The translations under genes were made by a program, and so were the position numbers. Source: an uncultured Lachnospiraceae bacterium (lineage in GTDB: Bacteria > Bacillota > Clostridia > Lachnospirales > Lachnospiraceae). Taken from it: 64,000 bases of DNA. The notes under the pieces are model-generated. The model had not been told where the DNA came from and did not search any database. It worked only from the letters and a program-made list of their open reading frames with translations. This document shows positions 8,144 to 15,771 of the stretch, one piece after another (position 1 is the stretch's first letter; every line of letters begins with the position of its first letter). The DNA lies in NCBI GenBank assembly GCA_910584965.1, contig CAJUDZ010000006.1, positions 62,001 to 126,000 of the forward strand, read 5' to 3'.

Positions 8144-9721
8144 ATGTATGAAGATTATAAAGATAAAGGGCTCAGCCTTCTGAAAAAGGGACAGAAAGGA
8201 ATTATACACGCAATTTTCAGCCGTTTCGGGCTGGTTCTTTTAATGCTTCTTGCCCAGGTGTTGATTCTGTTCAGCATATTCCAGTGGTTTGAAGAATTTC
8301 TGCCTCATATTATGGGAGGAACTGTGCTGTTTACATTTGTTATGGTGATTTACCTATTAAACAGCAGAATCGATCCGGCGGCAAAAATCACATGGCTGAT
8401 CGTCATAATGCTGCTGCCTGTATTCGGCGTGCTTTTATTTGCGTATACCCAGAGCGAGATCGGACACAGAGCCTTGAAAGTGCGTATTAACAGGACGATT
8501 GCGGATACGAAAGACTGTATAGTACAGTCGGAGGAAACCATGCGGAAATTTACCGAAGAAAACAGGGGAGCGGCGGCGCTGGCCCATTATATGCACAGAA
8601 GCGGCTGCCATCCGGTTTATGAGAAAACAGCCGTTACTTATTTCCCGTTAGGGGAAGACAAATTTGCGGAGATGTTAAAGCAGCTTGAAAAAGCGGAACA
8701 TTTTATTTTCATGGAATATTTTATTGTGGACGAAGGCCTGATGTGGGGCAAAATTTTGGAGATTCTTGCGAAGAAAGCAGCTCAGGGCGTGGACGTCCGC
8801 GTTATGTATGACGGAACATGCGAGTTTGCGCTGCTGCCGCGGGACTATCCGAAACGGCTGAAAAAATTAGGGATTCAGTGTAAAGTTTTTTCGCCGGTAA
8901 CGCCCTTTATTTCTACCCATTATAATTACAGAGATCACAGGAAGATTCTGGTGATCGACGGACATACGGCATTTAACGGCGGGGTAAATCTGTCGGACGA
9001 ATATATCAATGCCAAACCGAAATTCGGGCATTGGAAGGATACGGCCGTTATGCTGAAGGGCGAGGCGGTGAAAAGCTTTACGCTGATGTTTTTGCAGATA
9101 TGGGATTTTGACGAAAAAGAAACGGAGTATGCACATTTTTTATCTTACCCGTCAATGCCTGTTGAGGAAGCGAAAGGCTATGTTATTCCTTACGGAGACT
9201 GTCCGTTAGATGATGATAAACTGGGTGAGCGGGTCTATATGGATATGCTGAACAGGGCTCATAAATGCGTACATATTATGACGCCGTATCTGATTCTGGA
9301 TGGTGAAATAGAAGCGGCACTCAAATTTGCGGCGGAGCGGGGCGTGGAAGTTGCGCTGATTCTGCCGGGCATTCCGGATAAAGCCATCCCTTACGCGCTG
9401 GCCAAGACGCATTATAAGTCGCTGTTAGAATCCGGTGTGAAGATTTATGAATATACGCCGGGATTCGTCCATGCGAAAGTTTGTGTCAGCGATGCGCTGG
9501 AAGCGGTAGTCGGCACGATCAATCTGGATTACCGGAGCCTGTACCATCATTTTGAATGCGCAACATACTTGTATGATGCGGACTGCGTTTCGGCAATAGA
9601 AGCGGATTTTCAGGATGTACGGGCCAAATGCAGACAGGTTACAAAAGAAACGGTGCGAAAGGAAAAATGGCACGTAAAGCTGACAGGATGCCTGATGAAA
9701 GCAATCGCCCCTTTGTTGTGA
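8144..9721 (+). CDS. cls: Cardiolipin synthase (phospholipase D family)
   Basis: A 525-residue membrane enzyme that condenses two phosphatidylglycerols to cardiolipin. Two HKD motifs are visible: HRKILVID near residue 265 and HAKVCVSD near residue 443, each followed by the expected GxxN segment (GGVNLSDEY, GTINLDYRS). Hydrophobic helices lie at about 27-48, 60-73 and 83-101. The ATG at 8144 is preferred over the GTG at 8141 because AGGAG ends eight bases upstream of the ATG. A possible promoter (ttgact at 8092, tataat at 8117) has a long 19-base spacer. The gene stands alone between two transcription units. Confidence 0.93.
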   Translation: MYEDYKDKGLSLLKKGQKGIIHAIFSRFGLVLLMLLAQVLILFSIFQWFEEFLPHIMGGTVLFTFVMVIYLLNSRIDPAAKITWLIVIMLLPVFGVLLFAYTQSEIGHRALKVRINRTIADTKDCIVQSEETMRKFTEENRGAAALAHYMHRSGCHPVYEKTAVTYFPLGEDKFAEMLKQLEKAEHFIFMEYFIVDEGLMWGKILEILAKKAAQGVDVRVMYDGTCEFALLPRDYPKRLKKLGIQCKVFSPVTPFISTHYNYRDHRKILVIDGHTAFNGGVNLSDEYINAKPKFGHWKDTAVMLKGEAVKSFTLMFLQIWDFDEKETEYAHFLSYPSMPVEEAKGYVIPYGDCPLDDDKLGERVYMDMLNRAHKCVHIMTPYLILDGEIEAALKFAAERGVEVALILPGIPDKAIPYALAKTHYKSLLESGVKIYEYTPGFVHAKVCVSDALEAVVGTINLDYRSLYHHFECATYLYDADCVSAIEADFQDVRAKCRQVTKETVRKEKWHVKLTGCLMKAIAPLL

Positions 9722-9922
9722 GCCTCAGGCTTACACGGTTTTTGGGCATTTGTTTCAAAAAAAAGCCGTTTCGTAACATATTATTTCTGCTTTCTAAAGA
9801 ATTGGCTCCTAGCAGCCGATATAAACGATAAGCGGGTATGGCAAAACGGATTTTGCCAATACGACAGATGTTTTGCTCGGTCGTACAGGCTGAGCGGAAA
9901 AAACGACAGGGAGGTTGACAAT

Positions 9923-10960
9923 ATGGCAATGCAGTTAGCGGGAACAAGAAATAACAGGATGGTACACCAGAATGCGAACGCGCAGGCGCGCAGAGACGCA
10001 AGAGGAAACAGCCGCAGTCAGAAAAATGGCATGAAGAACGGTTCTATTAATATGAATGAACTGAACGGAAATAAGGATATCATTCTGAAACGGAAGCAGC
10101 GCGCGCAGGCGCGGGCCATGAAAGTTGTAAGTGATGCCTGGCTGGGAGATAAAAAGATACAGTGGGGAATTGATGAAAGTAAAGCGCGGATTCAGGAGTA
10201 TCGGGCAGCGGCGTCGGAAGAAACCGATACGATTATGGAGCTCAGGGAAAAGAAGACGGCCCTTATGGAAGAATACGGCGTAGAAGAAGGCAGCGGTGAA
10301 TATCAGGAACTGCTGGAGAAACAGCAGCAGTCGCTGAAGGATCCGGGTATTGTAATGACGGATAAAGAGAAGGAACGGCTGGCTCAGCTGAAGGAGTATC
10401 AGACACGGGCGGATGCGATAGACGGTTCCATACAGCATCACGAGGATAAACTGTATAAAGCCGAAGCAGGCATCGCAGGGGAAAATGCAGGTATTCGTGC
10501 TGTCAGACTGGAAAATCTGAAACACCATTCGATGCTGGATGCGCAGCAGGAAGCGGAGAAGATTAAAAAAGCGGCCAGTGAGGAAGCCATGGGTATGCTG
10601 ATCGGAGAAGGACAGGAACATATTCAGGAAGAACTGGAAGAGAAGAAAGAAGAAGCGGAAAAGAAAGCCGAAGAGAAGGAAGAACAGGAAGAGAAAATCG
10701 AAGAAGCAAGAGAAGAGAAAGAAGAGCTCCAGGAAAAGCTGGAAATCAAACAGGAAGAGAACCGCAATGTAGAAGAAATTGAAGAAGACCAGCGTGAGAG
10801 CGCAAGAGAACAGGCAGACATCATTGAAGACGCGCAGATTTATTCTACGAATCAGTCTAGCTTCCCTTCCAAAGTGCAGACGGAAATCAAGGCGATGCTT
10901 CAAAAGATGAAACTTCTGGACGAGGATATCAAGGGTGCGAAGATAGACGATGTGCTGTAA
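9923..10960 (+). CDS. Coiled-coil protein of unknown function
   Basis: A 345-residue hydrophilic protein without a signal peptide, membrane segment or catalytic motif. Residues 1-70 are basic, Asn/Arg/Gln-rich and probably disordered (repeated QA/RA pairs). Residues 80-220 have heptad-like spacing, and residues 225-300 are an almost unbroken Glu/Lys/Gln coil (EEKKEEAEKKAEEKEEQEEK). The last 40 residues are less charged and end KIDDVL. The basic N-terminus could bind nucleic acid or membrane, but that is inference only. The ATG at 9923 follows AGGGAGG. It is monocistronic, ending at a strong terminator. The long minus-strand open frame opposite it is a composition artefact. Confidence 0.75.
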   Translation: MAMQLAGTRNNRMVHQNANAQARRDARGNSRSQKNGMKNGSINMNELNGNKDIILKRKQRAQARAMKVVSDAWLGDKKIQWGIDESKARIQEYRAAASEETDTIMELREKKTALMEEYGVEEGSGEYQELLEKQQQSLKDPGIVMTDKEKERLAQLKEYQTRADAIDGSIQHHEDKLYKAEAGIAGENAGIRAVRLENLKHHSMLDAQQEAEKIKKAASEEAMGMLIGEGQEHIQEELEEKKEEAEKKAEEKEEQEEKIEEAREEKEELQEKLEIKQEENRNVEEIEEDQRESAREQADIIEDAQIYSTNQSSFPSKVQTEIKAMLQKMKLLDEDIKGAKIDDVL

Positions 10961-11003
10961 CAGAACGACGGATATCATGTTTTTCGAGGTACTGCCAAAA
11001 AAT

Positions 11004-11050
11004 AAAACGGACACGACCGCAGCAAATGCGCTTGTGTCCGTTTTGATTTC
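11004..11050 (+). terminator. Intrinsic terminator after the coiled-coil gene
   Basis: A perfect 11-bp stem, aaaacggacac (11004-11014) with gtgtccgtttt (11034-11044), followed by gatttctat. It also faces the 3' end of pyrG on the other strand and may work in both directions. Confidence 0.85.
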
Positions 11051-11053
11051 TAT

Positions 11054-11104
11054 ATTTCAGGGGAGAATGCGGAGCATTCTCTTAATCGTCGCCGCCGGGC
11101 GACG
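11054..11104. repeat. 51-bp direct repeat, copy 1 (duplicated pyrG 3' end)
   Basis: Identical to 11141-11191. Each copy holds two small hairpins (gagaatgc-gga-gcattctc and cgtcgcc-gccg-ggcgacg). This copy lies wholly in the gap between the converging genes. Confidence 0.85.
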
Positions 11105-11140
11105 GCTTTATGCTGTATGGAAAGAGCAGCAGTATGAATC

Positions 11141-11191
11141 ATTTCAGGGGAGAATGCGGAGCATTCTCTTAATCGTCGCCGCCGGGCGACG
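11141..11191. repeat. 51-bp direct repeat, copy 2 (contains pyrG stop)
   Basis: The second copy covers the last seven codons and the stop of pyrG plus 28 bases downstream. The 36 bases between copies have no counterpart. The hairpin after the stop lacks a T-run, so it is not a standard terminator. Confidence 0.85.
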
Positions 11192-12794
11192 ATTTTTTGT
11201 ACTCCAGAGCGGCAGCAACGAATCCGCGGAATAACGGATGAGGTCTGTTCGGTCTGGATTTTAACTCCGGATGTGCCTGCGTCGCGACGAAAAAAGGATG
11301 TTCCGATAGCTCGCACATCTCAATGATGCGTCCGTCCGGAGAAAGCCCCGACAGTTTCATGCCGTGTTCCGTCAAAACGGTGCGGTAATCGTTATTGACT
11401 TCATAGCGGTGTCTGTGCCTCTCATGAATGGTATCCTCTCCGTATAACTCGCGGGCTTTGGAGTTCTTGTCCAAAACGCATGGATAGGAGCCCAGACGCA
11501 GCGTGCCGCCGATATCTTCCACATCGCTCTGATCGGGCATCAGTGCGATTACGGGATGCGTTGTGGAAGGATCCAGTTCAATGCTGTGGGCGTCGTTATA
11601 GCCGATTACATTTCTCGCAAATTCCACAATGGATAACTGCATGCCGAGACAAAGTCCCAGATACGGAATCTTATTTTCTCTGGCATAGCGGATAGCATGA
11701 AGCATACCCTCAATGCCCCGGTCGCCGAAGCCGCCCGGAACGAGAATGCCGTTGACATTCTTTAATATTTCCGCCGCGTTGTCCGCCGTAACCGTTTCGG
11801 AATCCACCCATTTCAGGTCTACGACGCAGCGGTTGGAAATACCGCCGTGTTTTAAGGCCTCCACAACGCTGATATAGGCGTCGTGAAGCTGTGTGTATTT
11901 GCCGACGAGGGCAATCGTAACTTCGTCGGTCGGAGTCCGCAGAGATTCTACCATGAGTTTCCAGTCGGTCAGATCGGGCTCAGGACATTCCAGGTTCAGA
12001 CATTCGCATGCAACCTGGGCAAGACGTTCTTTTTCCATTGCCAGAGGCGCTTCGTATAAGTATTCGACATCCAGATTCTGCAGCACGTGATTGTTCGGCA
12101 CGTTACAGAAGAGGGCTATTTTATCTTTTAATCCCTGATCTAACGGATATTCGCTGCGGCATACAATAATGTCCGGCCAGATACCCATCCCCTGTAACTC
12201 TTTTACGCTGGCCTGCGTCGGTTTTGTTTTCATTTCCTGAGAAGCTCTTAGATAGGGAATCAGGGTAACATGAATCAGGATTGCATTATCCCGGCCGACT
12301 TCATGCTGGAACTGACGGATGGATTCGAGGAAAGGCTGGCTTTCGATATCGCCCACCGTACCGCCGACTTCGATGATGGCAATTCGCGTCTCTTTATCGG
12401 TGAAATTCCGGTAAAAACGGCTCTTGATTTCGTTTGTAATATGAGGAATGACCTGTACGGTTCCGCCGCCGTAATCGCCCCGGCGTTCTTTCTGGAGAAC
12501 GGACCAGTAAACTTTCCCTGTCGTAACATTTGAATTTTTATCCAGATTTTCATCGATAAAACGTTCGTAATGTCCGAGATCCAAGTCTGTTTCCGTACCG
12601 TCTTCCGTTACAAATACTTCGCCGTGCTGAATCGGGTTCATTGTGCCGGGATCGATGTTAATATACGGATCAAATTTCTGCATGGTTACCTTGTAACCGC
12701 GCGCTTTCAATAATCTGCCCAAAGATGCGGCGGTGATTCCCTTGCCGAGGCCGGAAACGACGCCGCCCGTTACGAATACATATTTTACAGCCAT
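11169..12794 (-). CDS. pyrG: CTP synthase
   Basis: A 541-residue glutamine-hydrolysing CTP synthase, making CTP from UTP in the cytoplasm. The synthetase domain begins with the P-loop segment GGVVSGLGKG, and the C-terminal class I amidotransferase domain shows its nucleophile Cys in LGLCLGMQ and the late HPE (HPELKSRP) of the catalytic triad. The start is the ATG complementary to 12792-12794, preceded by AAAGAGG; the frame continues upstream to 12926 without support. The final residues SSPGGDD are encoded inside a 51-bp repeat that is duplicated just beyond the gene. The leader contains two hairpins described separately. Confidence 0.96.
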   Translation of the reverse strand: MAVKYVFVTGGVVSGLGKGITAASLGRLLKARGYKVTMQKFDPYINIDPGTMNPIQHGEVFVTEDGTETDLDLGHYERFIDENLDKNSNVTTGKVYWSVLQKERRGDYGGGTVQVIPHITNEIKSRFYRNFTDKETRIAIIEVGGTVGDIESQPFLESIRQFQHEVGRDNAILIHVTLIPYLRASQEMKTKPTQASVKELQGMGIWPDIIVCRSEYPLDQGLKDKIALFCNVPNNHVLQNLDVEYLYEAPLAMEKERLAQVACECLNLECPEPDLTDWKLMVESLRTPTDEVTIALVGKYTQLHDAYISVVEALKHGGISNRCVVDLKWVDSETVTADNAAEILKNVNGILVPGGFGDRGIEGMLHAIRYARENKIPYLGLCLGMQLSIVEFARNVIGYNDAHSIELDPSTTHPVIALMPDQSDVEDIGGTLRLGSYPCVLDKNSKARELYGEDTIHERHRHRYEVNNDYRTVLTEHGMKLSGLSPDGRIIEMCELSEHPFFVATQAHPELKSRPNRPHPLFRGFVAAALEYKKSSPGGDD

Positions 12795-12826
12795 ATTATC
12801 CTCTTTCTTTAATGTTGTGCAATTTG

Positions 12827-12927
12827 ATACTGTATGAAACTTCTCCAAACTACGAAGAATCGCTGTAAGCGATTCTTTGAGATGAACAAAATCCCTGTAA
12901 CAAATTTTGTTCATCTTATTATACAAT
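12827..12927 (-). promoter_or_regulatory. pyrG leader: -10 box and two hairpins
   Basis: Reading toward pyrG there is a TATAAT (complement of about 12920-12925), then a stem gatgaacaaaat/attttgttcatc, then a second stem aagaatcgct-tac-agcgattctt. Neither is followed by a T-run, so a classical terminator is not seen; they may stabilise the transcript or take part in start-site control. The -35 region is weak. Confidence 0.45.
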
Positions 12928-13020
12928 GCCGATGTGGAAAAAATCTACCATAAAAGCAAATTTTATGAAAAAACTTTAGAAATCTTTAATACTTGTGTTC
13001 ATAAATTCATAATTCCCTTA

Positions 13021-13049
13021 TTGATTTATAAAAAGGTGTTCCATATAAT
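13021..13049 (+). promoter_or_regulatory. ftsH promoter TTGATT-17-TATAAT
   Basis: TTGATT at 13021-13026 and TATAAT at 13044-13049 with a 17-base spacer. It lies in the 318-base divergent gap between pyrG and ftsH. The resulting leader of about 60 bases contains ggctgagagag but no riboswitch fold. Confidence 0.75.
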
Positions 13050-13112
13050 ATAAGGATAGAGAAAACTACGGCTGAAATGCCGCGGGCTGAGAGAGAGGTA
13101 TAAACAGTAAAG

Positions 13113-15674
13113 ATGGATCAAAATCTTAACCAATATGACGGTAATTATAATAACGGCGGTAATAATCAGAACCGCGGGCCGGATAAACAGGGAGGCCCGG
13201 GGAGCAGCGGGAATGACCCGAAGAAGCAAAGTCTGATTATTCTGGTAATCGCCGCGCTGATCACGCTGTTCAGCATCAGCATGTTTATGAAATTCATGAC
13301 GGGCTCGAACAATCAGGAGATCAGCTACAACGATTTTATCGAAATGATAGAAAAAGATGAAATCAAAAGCGTTGTAGTGGATTCCGACCGGATTACCATA
13401 CAGCCGAAACAGGCTGAGAACAACAATCCGTTTTTGTATGTATACGGCGGCGGGACAACCTACTATACCGGGAAAATGGAAGATGACGATAAACTCACCG
13501 CGAGACTGTTGGAACATGATATCATGATTAAAAAGCAGGTGGCGGACAGTTCCAGCGTCATTATTACGGTTCTTGTCTATTATATTCTGCCGATTCTGCT
13601 CATGTGGGGACTGCTCAGTCTTCTTTTCCGTAAAATGGGAAAAGGCGGACCGATGGGCGTCGGAAAGAGCAATGCCAAAGTATATGTGCAGAAAGAGACG
13701 GGCATTACGTTTCAGGATGTGGCCGGCGAAGACGAGGCGAAGGAATCCCTTGTAGAGGTGGTGGATTTTCTGCATAACCCCGGAAAATATTCCAAAATCG
13801 GAGCCAGGCTTCCCAAAGGCGCTCTTCTGGTAGGACCTCCCGGAACCGGTAAGACGCTTCTGGCAAAGGCGGTGGCGGGAGAAGCACATGTGCCTTTCTT
13901 TTCCCTGTCCGGTTCGGATTTTATCGAACTGTATGTGGGCGTCGGCGCTTCCCGTGTCCGCGACCTGTTTAAAGAGGCGGAGAAAAATGCGCCGTGTATC
14001 GTTTTTATCGATGAAATCGATGCCATCGGCAGAAGCCGTGATTCCAAATACGGAGGCGGAAATGAAGAACGGGAGCAGACACTGAACCAGCTCCTTTCCG
14101 AAATGGACGGTTTTGACGGAAAGAACGGCATCATTATTCTGGCGGCGACCAACCGGCCGGAAATACTGGATAAGGCATTGCTTCGTCCGGGCCGCTTCGA
14201 CAGAAGAATCATCGTAGATAAGCCCGATTTGAAGGGCCGGGTGGAAATTCTGAAAGTTCATGCCAAAGATGTTCTGATGGATGAATCGGTTGATCTGGAC
14301 GAGATCGCTCTTGCGACGTCCGGCGCTGTCGGTTCCGATCTGGCAAATATGATAAATGAGGCGGCAATCAATGCGGTAAAAATGGGCAGGGAATTTGTCA
14401 GTCAGAAAGATTTGTTCGATGCGGTAGAGCAGGTGCTTGTCGGAAAAGAAAAGAAAGACCGGATTATGAGCAAGGAGGAACGGAAGATCGTTTCCTATCA
14501 TGAAGTCGGCCACGCGCTTGTCAGCGCATTACAGAAAAATTCGGAGCCGGTGCAGAAGATCACGATCGTGCCGAGGACGATGGGTGCGCTCGGTTATGTC
14601 ATGCATGTTCCGGAAGAAGAAAAATATCTGAATACCGAAGCGGAGCTGCGCGACAGGCTGGTAGGGCTTCTCGGAGGCCGCGCGGCGGAGGAAATCGTAT
14701 TCGATACGGTAACGACCGGAGCCGCAAACGACATCGAACAGGCGACCAGCATTGCCCGGAATATGATCACGAGATTCGGCATGAGCAAGAAATTTGGACT
14801 GATGGGGCTTGCCACGGTGGAAAGCCAGTATCTGGACGGCAGCGCATCTTTGACATGTTCGGATGTGACGGCGGCCGATATCGATACGGAAGTCATGAAA
14901 ATGCTGCACGACAGCTATAAACAGGCGAAGAAGCTTCTGAAATCCAACAGGGATATTATGGATAAGCTGGCGTCATACCTGATCGAGAAAGAGACGATAA
15001 CCGGAAAAGAATTCATGAAGATATACCGGAAGGAAAAAGGCCTCCCGGAGCCGGAAGAAGAGGAAGAGAAAGACAAAAAAGAGAAACCGGACACCGGGAC
15101 ACCGGACGCATCGGTAAATCAGAATGCGGTGCAGAATACACCGCAGGATCAGAACGCACCGATGTTTTCGGGCACGCCGCAGGGCGGCCAGAATGCGCCG
15201 ACGATTTCGAACGTGCCGCAGGGCCAGAATATGCCGGCGGCTCCGAACACAGCGCAGGGTCAGAATATACCGACGATTTCGAACATGCCGCCGAGCCAGA
15301 GCGCGCAGGCGGCCCCGAATACGCAGCAGGGGCAGACCATGCAGGGCGGCCAGAACGTTCATACAGGATGGACAATTCCCGGAAATTCGGGTATGCCGGC
15401 GGGGTATTACAGGGAAGAACTGCGGGCGGACGGCTCTAATGTGGGATTGTTTTCACATTCCAGCATCCGGCCGGAACCGACGGTCTCGGGTGCGGCGTTG
15501 AATCAGATGCCCAATCCGGCGGCTATGCCGGATGCGGATTTTTCCCGGACACTGGCAGCGAAGTCGGAGCAGATATCGCAGGCGGCACAGCAGATGCCGC
15601 AGCATGGAACGGATACGGAACCGCAGACGGAAAGACGGGAGGAATCCCCGGCGGACAGCGGAAAGAAAGAATAA
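13113..15674 (+). CDS. ftsH: ATP-dependent zinc metalloprotease FtsH with long C-terminal tail
   Basis: A membrane-bound AAA+ protease that degrades misfolded membrane and regulatory proteins. Transmembrane helices lie at about 41-62 and 149-171 with an extracellular domain between. Walker A is GPPGTGKT at 241-248, Walker B is IVFIDEID near 297-303, the second region of homology holds RPGRFDRR near 358-365, and the zinc site is HEVGH at 463-467. At 853 residues it is about 200 longer than typical FtsH: after EEEEEKDKKEK the tail is rich in Gln, Asn, Pro and Met, with QGQN-type repeats. An N-terminal Asn/Gly-rich stretch precedes the first helix. The ATG at 13113 has only a distant AGAGG; no better start was found. 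Confidence 0.96.
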   Translation: MDQNLNQYDGNYNNGGNNQNRGPDKQGGPGSSGNDPKKQSLIILVIAALITLFSISMFMKFMTGSNNQEISYNDFIEMIEKDEIKSVVVDSDRITIQPKQAENNNPFLYVYGGGTTYYTGKMEDDDKLTARLLEHDIMIKKQVADSSSVIITVLVYYILPILLMWGLLSLLFRKMGKGGPMGVGKSNAKVYVQKETGITFQDVAGEDEAKESLVEVVDFLHNPGKYSKIGARLPKGALLVGPPGTGKTLLAKAVAGEAHVPFFSLSGSDFIELYVGVGASRVRDLFKEAEKNAPCIVFIDEIDAIGRSRDSKYGGGNEEREQTLNQLLSEMDGFDGKNGIIILAATNRPEILDKALLRPGRFDRRIIVDKPDLKGRVEILKVHAKDVLMDESVDLDEIALATSGAVGSDLANMINEAAINAVKMGREFVSQKDLFDAVEQVLVGKEKKDRIMSKEERKIVSYHEVGHALVSALQKNSEPVQKITIVPRTMGALGYVMHVPEEEKYLNTEAELRDRLVGLLGGRAAEEIVFDTVTTGAANDIEQATSIARNMITRFGMSKKFGLMGLATVESQYLDGSASLTCSDVTAADIDTEVMKMLHDSYKQAKKLLKSNRDIMDKLASYLIEKETITGKEFMKIYRKEKGLPEPEEEEEKDKKEKPDTGTPDASVNQNAVQNTPQDQNAPMFSGTPQGGQNAPTISNVPQGQNMPAAPNTAQGQNIPTISNMPPSQSAQAAPNTQQGQTMQGGQNVHTGWTIPGNSGMPAGYYREELRADGSNVGLFSHSSIRPEPTVSGAALNQMPNPAAMPDADFSRTLAAKSEQISQAAQQMPQHGTDTEPQTERREESPADSGKKE
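15125..15360 (+). repeat. Low-complexity coding repeat in the ftsH tail
   Basis: Imperfect repeats of about 36-54 bases encode variants of QGQNxPxxSNxP (for example QGGQNAPTISNVP, QGQNIPTISNMP). Both protein and DNA repeat, suggesting expansion by slippage or unequal exchange. Confidence 0.7.
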
Positions 15675-15685
15675 CGGTGAACCTG

Positions 15686-15724
15686 AGGCAAAGCCTGTTC
15701 GTACAAAAAGGCTTTGCCTTATTT
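15686..15724 (+). terminator. Intrinsic terminator after ftsH
   Basis: A 10-bp perfect stem, aggcaaagcc (15686-15695) with ggctttgcct (15710-15719), then tattt. The tail is short, so read-through into uvrC is possible. Confidence 0.65.
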
Positions 15725-15771
15725 CCGCAAAAAGAGGGACAGGCACAGAAGGTCCCCGGATGGAGAAAGAA

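Noticed and set aside
9935..11014. 359-residue minus-strand open frame opposite the coiled-coil gene
   Set aside because: It is Phe/Leu-rich, the mirror of a Glu/Lys-rich coding strand, with no ribosome site and no family resemblance.
13050..13112. ggctgagagag in the ftsH leader resembling part of a TPP riboswitch
   Set aside because: The leader is only about 60 bases, lacks the second conserved TPP-box arm, and ftsH is not a thiamine gene.
13026..14513. 495-residue minus-strand open frame over ftsH
   Set aside because: It lies wholly antisense to a clear ftsH gene and its promoter; His/Arg/Ile-rich shadow composition.
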